This document shows, one piece after another, positions 8,601 to 16,393 of a DNA stretch of 35,211 nt (positions are counted from its first letter, which is position 1; every line of letters starts with the position of its first letter). This DNA is from an uncultured Oscillibacter sp. (GTDB lineage: Bacteria; Bacillota; Clostridia; Oscillospirales; Oscillospiraceae), in assembly GCA_910585165.1 (NCBI GenBank), contig CAJUBX010000014.1, positions 1 through 35,211 on the forward strand, written 5' to 3'. The position numbers were made by a program, and so were the translations under genes. The notes under the pieces are model-generated. The model saw nothing but the letters and a program-made list of their open reading frames with translations. It did not search any database and was not told the DNA's origin.

Positions 8601-10867
8601 AGCTGTCATCGGTTCAGATTTGTATTGCTGACAAAAATTTCATTTGGTATCGCTGTGGACGTTGTGGAAAGATATCCCCATTTAAATTGGGCAGCCTTTG
8701 CGGTGTGTGCTTCAAGGCTAAAAATGTTCATGCTATCAATTATGAAGAGTTATCGAGATTCGATTTTTGGCGTACCCCCATCTTAAATACGGTAGGTATT
8801 AAAGACAATATCCATAAAATAAATACTGAGGAGCATACGGCACAGCTGTCTCATAAAGATGCCCAAGGGGATATCATCAGCCGAACCGAAGACTATGAGA
8901 TAAGGTTCCAGGATATTGATGCTGGCGAGCACGGTGAAAATGCAATTGATGTGTTAAGCTGCACAACAACTATGGAAGTCGGGATTGATATTGGCTCCCT
9001 TACTGCTGTTGGGCTTAGAAATATTCCACCTATGCGAGAAAACTACCAACAGCGCGCAGGGCGTGCTGGGCGAAAAAATGCAGGAATCTCAACTATTGTC
9101 ACATACGCATTCGGTGGTGTACATGATAGCTATTATTTTAAGAATCCACATGAGATGATCTCAGGCGAACCTCGTCGTCCTTGGATCGATAGGGACAATC
9201 CTAAAATTGAGCAACGCCATTTGAACATGAAAGCACTAAACGCTTTTATGTTCAGCGATCTAATGAGTGGCTATGACAGCATAACAGAGATTGGAATTGT
9301 AGATTTCTGTGAAAGCTACGGTGTCGCGTTCCTTGAATGTTTAGATTGTTTAAGTTTGCCAACTGAACAGACCAGAGAAATGTTCCTAAAAATAAAGGAC
9401 AAGGTGCTCGATGAGAAGAAACGCAAGGAATACATACATGACGACAAACAGACCTCAGCCTTTGATGTGTTCTATTCAGAAGGCTTTATCCCATCGTACT
9501 CGTTCCCCAAAAATGTTATTAGATTTTTCGTGGAAGAGGAATCTCCGTATGGGAAAAAGTATCCCCGTGTGGTGAAATACGCTCCCGAACGAGACATTGC
9601 CGTTGCCATCAGCGAGTACGCCCCAGGGCGCTTTGTAACAATTGATAAGAAAATCTACAAGAGTGGCGGCATTTATGCAAATCCGAAGCCTCACGGATAC
9701 AATACAAACCAAGCTGAGTTTTACTTTAGCAATGGCGACTATTTCAGTGAAATTTTGGTTTGTAGTGAGTGTAATTGGTTTGGACACAAAGAGGAAGGGG
9801 TTGATACTTGCCCATATTGCCATGCTCCAGTTGAAACGAAGAAAATGCTTAGACCTTGGGGATTTGCTCCTGAGCGTGGTGATGATGTAAAGTTTGAAGA
9901 CGAGGATGAAGATAAAACATACGCTGAAGCTCCATATTATTCCCATGTTCCGGAAGATTCACAGATGATTCCCTATAAAGGGCAAATTCGTTTTGCCAAC
10001 TTGGAAAATCGACAAGTTCTAACTATTAATATGGGAAAATCAAAACATGGCTTCAATATTTGCCGCTGTTGTGGTGGTGCAGAAGTAGCTGGTTCTAAAA
10101 ATACAGGCAAACCTAAGATAACACAACCATTCCATAATAATGCACCAATATGTCGGCATGGTGTGGTGGAATCGGAAGTCTATCTGGGGTATGAGTTTTT
10201 GACTGATATGTTCATGCTTGATATCAGGTATGATACTACAAAGCTGGTAAGCAATAAATCTACACAGGAGAAAATACTTCTCAGAATCGCAGCTACAACC
10301 TTGCAAGAGGCAATTAAGAAAGCTGTATCGTTGGAACTAGATATTGATTATAACGAGATCAACGGTGGTTGGATGTCCAGAATTGATGATGAGAACATGC
10401 TCCACCTGGAACTGTTCTTTTACGATAACCTTACAAGTGGAGCAGGTTATTCATCATTGATAGGGGGTGTTTTGGAAAAAGTCTTACAACGCACAAGGAA
10501 TATTCTATCCACTTGCAACTGCTCTCGTACATGTAAAAATTGTTTGGATAATTTCTATAACCAGCGAAATCACGAATTATTTGATCGGCATCTTGGATTA
10601 CAGCTTTTAGATTACGCTGAAACCGGAATTCTTCCAGAGGACTATGAACGTTCAGAGCAACTGGGCTATTTAATTCCTTTAAAACACTTGATAATCGAGG
10701 AAACAGGTGTTTCCGAGGAGCAGATAGCAATGGACTTTGAGGTTCTCCCGGCTTTGTATAAGAAACCTAGAAATACTGAGAAAAAGATGTATCTGAATCC
10801 ATACGATTTGATTGACTGGCTACCGAATACATTTGTGGATTATATAGCTTTATCGAAAAGAAGGTGA
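5687..10867 (+). CDS. DruE-like giant DEAH helicase with DUF1998-type C-terminus
   Basis: A 1726-residue superfamily 2 helicase. The N-terminal RecA lobe has Walker A TGTGSGKT (119-126; K125, T126), DEAH at 337-340 and motif III-like TTAS near 375. About 700 residues intervene before motif V-like VGIDIGSL and motif VI QRAGRAGR (1122-1129, with conserved arginines). The insert and C-terminal part carry cysteine pairs, probably metal sites, near residues 539-585, 677-680, 989-1008, 1358-1379 and 1459. The end has the DUF1998 four-cysteine signature CNCSRTCKNCLDNF (C1610, C1612, C1616, C1619) followed by NQRNH. This single-chain helicase-DUF1998 layout and size fit DruE of Druantia; DISARM splits it into DrmA and DrmB, and MrfA is much shorter. 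Expected role: ATP-driven DNA translocation in phage defence. Confidence 0.85.
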   Translation: MSDAKGVQEYYAAIRNRLSNYIKSDYLANSETLLLYADDLLGEIVDTNAKIAQEPYIETAASYEKITDGIKNLAHLDAGVKSTLLKLVKAKLGIFSTPFKHQVDSLENFAQGKDLFVSTGTGSGKTECFLWPIIAKCIDEARNRPAFFKKNAVRTLIIYPMNALVSDQLARFRNIMGREEFLKIFTQDTYATRIPHFGMYTGRTSYAGLPKPSKNKELAEAYRRRYLVDESAPEEKKIQQKKRIEGFKRINKYPARYGENGMEIFIDHLEQNIHMPSPYDAELITRFELRECPPDILVTNYSMLEYMLMRKLESKIWDSTKEWLHESEDNRLLIVLDEAHMYRGSAGGEIALLLDRLFDRLEITADDTQFILTTASMPDDKKARNDFYEGLTGKNAQKCKFLTGTREKLPEYELVPTNADQLEHIGTTQVYGREAIQRIKDFASAIFNEQLPDSIDLSEAKTWLYDNLPRYQGFIDLYRVCREGAESYSKIKFHVFGSDNADNALDSLLVIVSMAEKDGNLLFPIRLHMFVRGLQGIYACSNPHCPHAKYSEKEKLPLGKIISTPKDQCNCGGKIYELVNHTKCGALYFKVYVKQTAGQAFWYVFPRKGISGSGDDLKEMLLYIVPEEYILEKGDKMGALDPFTGKLFTTPKDSSTLLKVLYTEKTTKKGTSFVFGKCPKCRKVMPIKKPTDFATKGNIPFYNLTKAQFELQPAKSDFVNQGKKVLLFSDSRQNAAKLALDLSDSSDADTFRQAVILAGIRLSKFGLSMRELYPAFLEVCINQKLSFFAGKSKRKFDTDKDTFARKNRHGRKVDYTKLATDYFSSPPEDYGKHLLKFFTESPRSFKDIGLGFLAPMKNSIDSVLYELEDDDIAVNEDLLYQILVLLFWDVMDTNAALDSHISDDIRRSLPGRSKNDRDKFGVGADFYQELDHDLIREAQVILSLNETEMNKLLESVKTEFFEASSEGKYYIKLSSVQICIADKNFIWYRCGRCGKISPFKLGSLCGVCFKAKNVHAINYEELSRFDFWRTPILNTVGIKDNIHKINTEEHTAQLSHKDAQGDIISRTEDYEIRFQDIDAGEHGENAIDVLSCTTTMEVGIDIGSLTAVGLRNIPPMRENYQQRAGRAGRKNAGISTIVTYAFGGVHDSYYFKNPHEMISGEPRRPWIDRDNPKIEQRHLNMKALNAFMFSDLMSGYDSITEIGIVDFCESYGVAFLECLDCLSLPTEQTREMFLKIKDKVLDEKKRKEYIHDDKQTSAFDVFYSEGFIPSYSFPKNVIRFFVEEESPYGKKYPRVVKYAPERDIAVAISEYAPGRFVTIDKKIYKSGGIYANPKPHGYNTNQAEFYFSNGDYFSEILVCSECNWFGHKEEGVDTCPYCHAPVETKKMLRPWGFAPERGDDVKFEDEDEDKTYAEAPYYSHVPEDSQMIPYKGQIRFANLENRQVLTINMGKSKHGFNICRCCGGAEVAGSKNTGKPKITQPFHNNAPICRHGVVESEVYLGYEFLTDMFMLDIRYDTTKLVSNKSTQEKILLRIAATTLQEAIKKAVSLELDIDYNEINGGWMSRIDDENMLHLELFFYDNLTSGAGYSSLIGGVLEKVLQRTRNILSTCNCSRTCKNCLDNFYNQRNHELFDRHLGLQLLDYAETGILPEDYERSEQLGYLIPLKHLIIEETGVSEEQIAMDFEVLPALYKKPRNTEKKMYLNPYDLIDWLPNTFVDYIALSKRR

Positions 10868-10874
10868 TTAACTA

Positions 10875-11717
10875 ATGGGTGTGACTCGTTCGCCACTTCG
10901 ATATCCGGGAGGGAAATCCAAAATTTATAATAATATCCGGAATCTCATAGTAACGAATGAGTATACTGGCAGAACATATGTAGAGCCCTTTGCCGGGGGA
11001 TTCGGTGTTGGTATCGCACTCTTGGAAGACAATATAATCGAACAGGCAATAATGAATGATTTAGACATTCATCTCTATCATTTTTGGGATGCTGTACTAC
11101 ATCAAACAGAGGCTTTAATCAATCTTGTTCGTGAAACACCCATTACCCTTGACGAGCGTATGAGGCAGAAGCAAATTTATTCAAATGAGGAATCTCCTCC
11201 TCTATTAGATGGGTTCTCTACACTCTTTTTAAATCGAGTAAATTATTCTGGGGTTCTATTTGCAGGGCCGCTTGGAGGAAGAAACCAGAACAGCGCATAT
11301 CCACTAGGATGCCGATTCAATAAAAACAATATTATCGAAAGAATACAAACTGTTGCACGCTTTAGAGATCAAATTTTCCTCCATCACCGGGATGCCTGCG
11401 AATTGATAGTAGAATTGCTTGCAGAAGAGAACAATGATTTATTCTTCAACATTGACCCTCCATATGTAATCAAAGGGAAATCATTGTATAGTGAATACTA
11501 TACTGAGGAGGACCATCGAAATCTTGGAGATATTATTCATGAGCATCTACGAAACGTTCCTTGGATTATGACATATGACAGTTGTGATTTAATAAGGGAG
11601 ATATACCAAGACAACTTAATTTTAGAATATGGGATGTTTCATAGTGCGCATAACCGCGCGCAGGGACGTGAACTTGTTATTACAAACCTTCCTGAAGATC
11701 AATTTACTTGGGGATAA
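10875..11717 (+). CDS. Dam/D12-class N6-adenine DNA methyltransferase
   Basis: A 280-residue enzyme with the full D12 set: the N-terminal SPLRYPGGKSK, the AdoMet-binding motif I VEPFAGGFGVG, an NDLD segment, the conserved FLNRVNYSGVL region, and catalytic motif IV DPPY at 194-197 (flanked by FNI and YSEYY), followed by WIMTYD. It should methylate adenine N6 in a short site, possibly GATC as for Dam and DpnM, though specificity is not readable. It starts 7 nt after the helicase stop with an AAGGTG ribosome site, so it is the last gene of the operon. No restriction endonuclease is visible beside it. In context it most likely marks self DNA so that the helicase complex attacks only unmodified DNA. 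Confidence 0.9.
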   Translation: MGVTRSPLRYPGGKSKIYNNIRNLIVTNEYTGRTYVEPFAGGFGVGIALLEDNIIEQAIMNDLDIHLYHFWDAVLHQTEALINLVRETPITLDERMRQKQIYSNEESPPLLDGFSTLFLNRVNYSGVLFAGPLGGRNQNSAYPLGCRFNKNNIIERIQTVARFRDQIFLHHRDACELIVELLAEENNDLFFNIDPPYVIKGKSLYSEYYTEEDHRNLGDIIHEHLRNVPWIMTYDSCDLIREIYQDNLILEYGMFHSAHNRAQGRELVITNLPEDQFTWG

Positions 11718-11858
11718 GCATACTCATAACGATAACCGAGTATTAATTCATTTCCTCTATGTCCAGAAGAACTTCTTGCGTCTTAAATAAAGTCCCGTTT
11801 CACTTTGTTTTGCGGTGCGAGATGGTGAATTTACCCTTGACAAATCGCATCTCAACGC

Positions 11859-13379
11859 ATGATGTTGCGCCGGTACGCCGAGCAAAACGGCCTTTTTGTT
11901 GTTGACGAGTACATAGACGACGGCTATTCTGGCACCAACTTCAACCGCCCGGATTTTCAGCGCATGATGGACGATATTGAGGCCAAGCGTATCAACTGCG
12001 TGGTGGTCAAGGACCTCTCCCGGTTTGGCCGTAACTACCTGGAAATGGGAATGTATACAGAAATGCGGTTCCCGGAGTTGGGTGTCCGCTTCATCGCCGT
12101 TGACAGCGGAGTGGACAGCAACAACCAGCAAAGCACCGAGTTCACCCCGTTTCTGAACGTTATCAATGAATGGTACGCCCGAGACATCAGCCGCAAGGTC
12201 ACAAAAGCTATGCGGACCCGTCACGAGAACGGCGCACACTATGGAGCCTATGCCCCATTGGGCTACCGCAAGGACCCGGAGCAAGTCGGCCATTTGGTGG
12301 TAGATGAGGAAACCAAGTGGATTATTGAAAAGATTTTCGCTCTAGCTGTCCAAGGAGCAGGAGCCGCCCGGATAACGCATATCCTCGCTACCGAGCAAAT
12401 ACCCACCCCGTCATGGCTGAACTTCCAGCGATACGGAACATTTGCCCACGTCTACGAGGGCCAGCCCGAGAGTAAACGGTACGCCTGGACGATAGCCCAA
12501 GTCAAGAAAATCTTGCAGGACGAAAACTACATTGGGAACAGCGTCCACAACAAGCAGACCAACGTATCTTTCAAGAGCAAGAAGAAAATCCGCAAGCCCA
12601 AGGACGAGTGGTGGAAAGTGGAGGGCACCCATGAGGCAATCATCAGCAAGACAGACTTTGACCGGGTGCAGGAGCAGATAGCCAGCCGCCGCAGGAAACA
12701 AAAGGACGGCACGACGCAGATTTTCTCTGGTTTGGTCAAGTGTGCGGATTGCGGGTGGTCCCTGGCGTATGGAGTGAACCGAGCAAACAAGACGCCATAC
12801 GCACATTATCATTGTAGCAAATATGGGCAGGGCCTCCGCCAATGCTCCATGCACTATGTCCGATACGATGTGCTTTATGCCTACGTCCTCTCCCGTCTGC
12901 AATATTGGATTGAGGCCGTTCACCAGGACGAGCAAGCTATTTTGGAGTGGCTTTCCAAGTCCACCAGTACAGAGCAAGCCGCCGCCACCAAACGGGCCAC
13001 ACAGGAAAAGAGACGGGCAGAAAAACGGTTGAATGAACTTGATAACCTGATAGCCAAGATTTACGAGGACCGGGTAAACGAGAAAATCAACGAGCGCACT
13101 TTCACAATGCTGTCGCAGAAGTACCAGCAGGAGCAGGGCGAACTTGAAACCAAGATTGACGCATTGACGGCCCAGCTTGCCAGCGTCAAGGAACAGGAGA
13201 ACGGTATAAATCAGTGGGTGGACTTAATCAAGCAGTTTTCCAGCCCCACGGAGTTGACCGCCGAACTGCTAAACACCCTGATTGAAAAAATCCTTGTCCA
13301 CGAGGCTACCAAGGACGCAGACGGCAACCGGGTCCAAGAAATTGAAATCCTTTACCGCTTTGTCGGCAAGATTGACTAA
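11859..13379 (+). pseudogene. Large serine recombinase (TndX/TnpX-like) missing its catalytic N-terminus
   Basis: 506 residues from the first ATG. The start aligns inside the resolvase domain: family-like sequence begins at about 11843 (IASQRMMLRRYAEQ) directly after an in-frame TGA at 11838-11840, and the usual N-terminal segment with the nucleophilic serine (YxRLS-type) is absent. The remainder looks intact: DDGYSGTNFNRPDFQRM, DLSRFGRNYLE arginines, a recombinase domain around 130-260, a zinc ribbon (CADCGW with a distal cysteine pair near CSKYGQGLRQC), a coiled coil at about 375-450, and a C-terminal IEKILVHE segment. Without the serine it cannot catalyse strand exchange. GC is intermediate between the AT-rich genes upstream and the host downstream. 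The 140 bp between the methyltransferase and this gene show no feature. Confidence 0.85.
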
Positions 13380-13404
13380 TCTCTTAAACTATGTTACTCC
13401 GGCT
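13380..13404. other. Probable right junction of the integrated element (att region)
   Basis: The recombinase stop at 13377-13379 is followed within about 20 bases by in-frame codons of a truncated host regulator (SVPDAGLL). Recombinase genes of the TndX/TnpX type usually lie at one end of their element, so the element-chromosome junction should be here. The exact crossover dinucleotide cannot be fixed without the left end, which is outside the window. Confidence 0.5.
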
Positions 13405-13802
13405 TGTCGGTTCCCGACGCCGGTTTGCTGCTGTCCATATCGGAGGCGCTGGAAACGCCTGTAAGCACGCTGCTGGGGGAAACCGTCACCGAGCCGGAGG
13501 CGGACGGCTTAAAGGCGGTTTCCGCAAAGCTGGAGGTCATAAACCTGCAGCTTGCGCAGAGAAAGACCGCAAGAAAAAGAATCCTGCATTGGCTCTTTAT
13601 CCTGTTGTGCGCAGCCATAGCGGCAGTTTTCGCGGCTTTGCTGACCTTGGAAAGCCCCTATCTGGGCTGGGATTACGGCGACCCGGAAACCGCCGTCCTG
13701 GGAACGGCGGTCCACGCGTTTGAGTGGCTCTTTGTCAGAGCGGCGCCGATTGCCTTTGCGTGCGCAATCGCAGGAGCTTCCCTGACGCGAAAAGATGCGT
13801 GA
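13404..13802 (+). pseudogene. 3' remnant of a host XRE-family regulator with a membrane tail
   Basis: 132 residues from a TTG codon. The sequence begins at SVPDAGLLLSISEALETPVSTLLGE, which is the last part of an XRE HTH domain as found in Clostridia regulators (usually preceded by a SKWExGR segment, absent here). It continues through LEVINLQLAQRKTARKR and two hydrophobic segments, ILHWLFILLCAAIAAVFAAL and a C-terminal one, a common layout for membrane-tailed XRE proteins. The HTH recognition half is missing, the frame just before lacks any plausible start, and the mobile element lies directly upstream. The gene was therefore probably split by integration and is not functional. Its high GC matches the host. 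Confidence 0.75.
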
Positions 13803-13957
13803 CCCGGAAATTGTTATGAGGAAGATGAAGGAGACGGTCCGGGAAAGAGGACGCAAGCGGACCGGTGGCCCTCAAGGAGAAGGACGAAGCGCGGGCTTCC
13901 CCTGTCCGCCCGCCTGAACGGCGGCTCGCTGCCGGGTCTGATGGTGAATGCAGATGA

Positions 13958-13993
13958 AAACCGCCTCCCGGGCATGTCCGGGAGGCGGTTTTT
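13958..13993. terminator. Strong rho-independent terminator, bidirectional
   Basis: A 14-bp perfect stem (13958-13971 with 13978-13991) and 6-base loop, with A's on the left and five T's on the right. It sits 7 bp beyond the secG stop on the minus strand and can also end plus-strand transcription leaving the interrupted regulator. Confidence 0.85.
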
Positions 13994-14000
13994 GCGTTGT

Positions 14001-14231
14001 TCAGCCGAGGATCAGCAGAATCAGGGTCAGGATCAAGAACAGGGCCCCGATCCATTTGGTGGCACGGGCCAGCTTGGCGTCCAGGGTCTTGGCCTTGTTC
14101 TTGGCCAGGAAGGAATCGGCCACGCCGCCGATGGCGCCGGAGAGGCCGGCGCTCTTGCCGGACTGGAACAGCACAATCAGGATGATGCCCAGCCCGCAGA
14201 GGAGCTGCAAAATGGTGATGGCGATTTTCAA
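14001..14231 (-). CDS. secG: SecG, preprotein translocase subunit
   Basis: 76 residues with two hydrophobic segments (ITILQLLCGLGIILIVLF and ALFLILTLILLIL) flanking a short loop with QSGKSAGLSGAIGG and FLAKNKAKTLDAKLARATK, the standard SecG layout and length. SecG is the small membrane partner of SecYE that helps SecA-driven export. The start is TTG at 14229-14231, 8 nt after a GGAGGT ribosome site; no ATG fits. It is a single gene with its own promoter and terminator. Confidence 0.95.
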   Translation of the reverse strand: MKIAITILQLLCGLGIILIVLFQSGKSAGLSGAIGGVADSFLAKNKAKTLDAKLARATKWIGALFLILTLILLILG

Positions 14232-14288
14232 GACGTTCTACCTCCAAATGGGATCACGCGCAGCGTGAATCATGTTTGACAGCTTTCT

Positions 14289-14317
14289 ATATTACCACAA
14301 TTTTTTTCCGTTTTCAA
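14289..14317 (-). promoter_or_regulatory. Promoter of secG
   Basis: On the minus strand TTGAAA (14312-14317) and TAATAT (14289-14294) are 17 bases apart, with TGG just before the -10 (extended -10). The transcript would start about 50 bases before the secG start. Confidence 0.6.
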
Positions 14318-14355
14318 GTGGTATTCCGGAAAATCCGCCGGGAATTCTTCCGCCC

Positions 14356-15573
14356 TCAGCGGGAGTCCCGGGCGCTTGCGGCGGCCTGGGCCAGAGTGAT
14401 GCCTTCGGCAGACCAGTCCGCCTCCAGAATGGGGGCGAGGGAAACGGAGATGTACAGGTTGTTCCCGGCGGAGTAGGCCCCGGTGGTAACGCCCACGGCG
14501 TGGCCGTAAACGTTCATCAGCACGCCGCCGCTGTTCCCGTGGGAGATGTCGGCGGTGTTGATGACGCAGGGGAAGGCGTAGCCCGCCACCTTGTGGTCCG
14601 TGGCGCTGATGATGCCGTCGCTGACGGCCAGGGTGAGGCCCAGAGGCGCGCCCAAGGTGTAAACCTGGTCCCCCCGGCGGAGGGCGGGGTCCTCCGCCAG
14701 CTCCAGGAAGGAGAAGAAGGGAACGGCGGTTTTCTGGTCCCGGGTGGTTTTGGAGACGCGCAGAAGGGCAAGGTCCGCCTCGCTGTCATAGTACAAAACC
14801 CGCTCCACCTCGAAGCACTCCCCGGTGACGAGGTTGGCGGTGGCCCGGACCGCGCCCTCGATGGTGTGGCAGTTGGTGACGGCCAGGCCATCGGCGGAGA
14901 TAAAGAAGCCGCTGCCCTCGGCGCTGCGGAGGTCCGCCTGGTAGGCTTTTTCCGAATAATAAACATCCAGCCGGAAGACGGCGGCCATGTGCCGGTCGGC
15001 GGCCTGCCGGGCGGTGAGCTCCTGGGGAAAGAGGTCCTGAATCTGGTCCTGGGCGCAGAGGCCCGCCTCCGCCAGACGGCGGGCGGCGGGAACGCCCTCC
15101 CGGTCCGGGAAGGCCAAGGCGTCCCGGACCAGCTGGCAGAGGTCCCCCAGGGTGAGGGTTTCCCCGTAATCCCGGGTGGTCAGGGCGATGCGGCGGGCAA
15201 ACAGGGCGGCGTTTTCATCGGTGAAGCCCTCGTAGCCCAGCCGGCGCAGCAGGGCGGCGCAGAACCAGGAGGAGGGAGCGGCCTCCCGCCCCCTTCCGGC
15301 GGAGGCAATCCAGCCCTGGGCGGCGGCGTACTCCAAAGAGCCCTCCTTCTGCCGGGCGGCGGGAACGCCGGAAAAGCGGGCCAGCAGCTCCATGGCCTGG
15401 AGGCGGGAGGCGGGGGCCGCCAGGGCCTCCCGGGAGGGAACGGAAGAGAGGAGGCCCAGGGAGGCCAGGGTCTCGGCGGCCCGGAGGGATTCCCCCTCCA
15501 GGGCGGCGGCGGAGGGAGCCGCGCCCAGAAGCAAGGTCAAGGCGCACAGCAGGGAGAGGAGACGTTTTTTCAT
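14356..15573 (-). CDS. Secreted HtrA-like trypsin-fold serine protease with N-terminal SLH-like region
   Basis: 405 residues from the ATG at 15573, which has a GGAGGT site; an upstream in-frame ATG would place the signal peptide internally. A signal peptide (MKKRLLSLLCALTLLLGAAPSAAA) is followed by about 150 residues whose A..L..LGLL and R.....LL.R..G patterns recall S-layer-homology repeats. The protease domain starts near 200 and has His236 (TNCHTIEG), Asp267 (SEADLALL) and Ser348 (SHGNSGG), the complete S1C triad. There is no transmembrane anchor beyond the signal and no PDZ domain, unlike classical HtrA/DegP. It would act outside the membrane, perhaps held to the wall. SLH assignment is inference. 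Confidence 0.85.
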   Translation of the reverse strand: MKKRLLSLLCALTLLLGAAPSAAALEGESLRAAETLASLGLLSSVPSREALAAPASRLQAMELLARFSGVPAARQKEGSLEYAAAQGWIASAGRGREAAPSSWFCAALLRRLGYEGFTDENAALFARRIALTTRDYGETLTLGDLCQLVRDALAFPDREGVPAARRLAEAGLCAQDQIQDLFPQELTARQAADRHMAAVFRLDVYYSEKAYQADLRSAEGSGFFISADGLAVTNCHTIEGAVRATANLVTGECFEVERVLYYDSEADLALLRVSKTTRDQKTAVPFFSFLELAEDPALRRGDQVYTLGAPLGLTLAVSDGIISATDHKVAGYAFPCVINTADISHGNSGGVLMNVYGHAVGVTTGAYSAGNNLYISVSLAPILEADWSAEGITLAQAAASARDSR

Positions 15574-15603
15574 GGGGGGACCTCCGTTCAAAATATCCGC
15601 CTT

Positions 15604-15632
15604 ATTGTAGCACAGCGGCCCGCCGTTTGCAA
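15604..15632 (-). promoter_or_regulatory. Promoter of the protease gene
   Basis: On the minus strand TTGCAA (15627-15632) and TACAAT (15604-15609) are 17 bases apart with a TGC extended -10. Its -35 lies only 6 bp from the -35 of the divergent deoC promoter. Confidence 0.7.
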
Positions 15633-15638
15633 GGGCGC

Positions 15639-15667
15639 TGGACAAGGAAGGAAATATCTGCTATAAT
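15639..15667 (+). promoter_or_regulatory. Promoter of deoC-deoD
   Basis: TGGACA (15639-15644), a 17-base spacer and TATAAT (15662-15667), with TGC just before the -10. No operator repeat is obvious, though the back-to-back -35 boxes could share a regulator with the protease gene. Confidence 0.75.
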
Positions 15668-15735
15668 CAAAAGACAGACCTTTCCCCCAAGGGCGGGAAT
15701 CACCATTATAATTCAGGATAAAGGAGAACGCTGAA

Positions 15736-16392
15736 ATGGAACTGAAAGAAATCCTTGGCAAGTGCGACCACACCCTCCTGGCCCAGGGAGCTGCCTGGGC
15801 GGAAATCAAGGCCCTCTGCGACGACGGGATCAAGTACCGGTGCGCCAGCGTCTGCATTCCCGCAAGCTATGTAAAGCAGGCGGCGGAGTATGTGGGGGAC
15901 AAGCTGGCCGTGTGCACCGTCATCGGCTTTCCCAACGGCTATGACACCACCGCTGCCAAGTGCTTCATGGCCTCGGACGCGGTGGAAAACGGCGCGGCGG
16001 AAGTGGACATGGTCATCAACATCGGCTGGGTGAAGGACAAAAAGTGGGACGAGCTGCTGGCGGAGATCAAGGCCGTCAAGGCCGCCTGCAAGGGGAAACT
16101 GCTGAAGGTCATCATCGAGTGCTGCCTCCTCACCGATGAGGAAAAGGTGAAAATGTGCGAGATCGTCACCGCCTCCGGCGCGGACTATATCAAGACCTCC
16201 ACCGGCTTTGGCGGCGGCGGGGCCACCCGGGAGGACGTGGCGCTGTTCGCCAAGCATGTGGGCCCCCATGTGAAGATCAAGGCCGCCGGCGGCATCGCCG
16301 ATTTGAAGGACGCGGAGGACTTTATCAATCTGGGTGCCTCCCGCCTGGGGACCAGCCGCATCGTCAAGGCTGTCAAGGCCCGGGAGGGCTGA
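15736..16392 (+). CDS. deoC: Deoxyribose-phosphate aldolase
   Basis: 218 residues, the usual DeoC length. It splits 2-deoxyribose 5-phosphate to glyceraldehyde 3-phosphate and acetaldehyde in deoxynucleoside breakdown. Family landmarks are DHTLL near the N-terminus, TVIGFPNGYDTTAAK, EVDMVINIGW, KVIIECCLL and the Schiff-base segment YIKTSTGF with Lys153, followed by IKAAGGI, which supplies the second lysine. The start has an AAGGAGAA ribosome site. The deoD ATG follows after a single base, so the two are one operon, and the nucleoside transporter genes follow on the same strand. Confidence 0.97.
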   Translation: MELKEILGKCDHTLLAQGAAWAEIKALCDDGIKYRCASVCIPASYVKQAAEYVGDKLAVCTVIGFPNGYDTTAAKCFMASDAVENGAAEVDMVINIGWVKDKKWDELLAEIKAVKAACKGKLLKVIIECCLLTDEEKVKMCEIVTASGADYIKTSTGFGGGGATREDVALFAKHVGPHVKIKAAGGIADLKDAEDFINLGASRLGTSRIVKAVKAREG

Positions 16393-16393
16393 T

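Noticed and set aside
5687..11717. Classical DISARM
   Set aside because: DrmA and DrmB are separate genes in DISARM and a DrmC phospholipase-D protein is expected; here helicase and DUF1998 are one chain and no PLD (HxK) motif is seen.
10875..11717. Type II DpnII/DpnI-like restriction-modification pair
   Set aside because: No endonuclease candidate next to the methylase; the neighbouring gene is the helicase.
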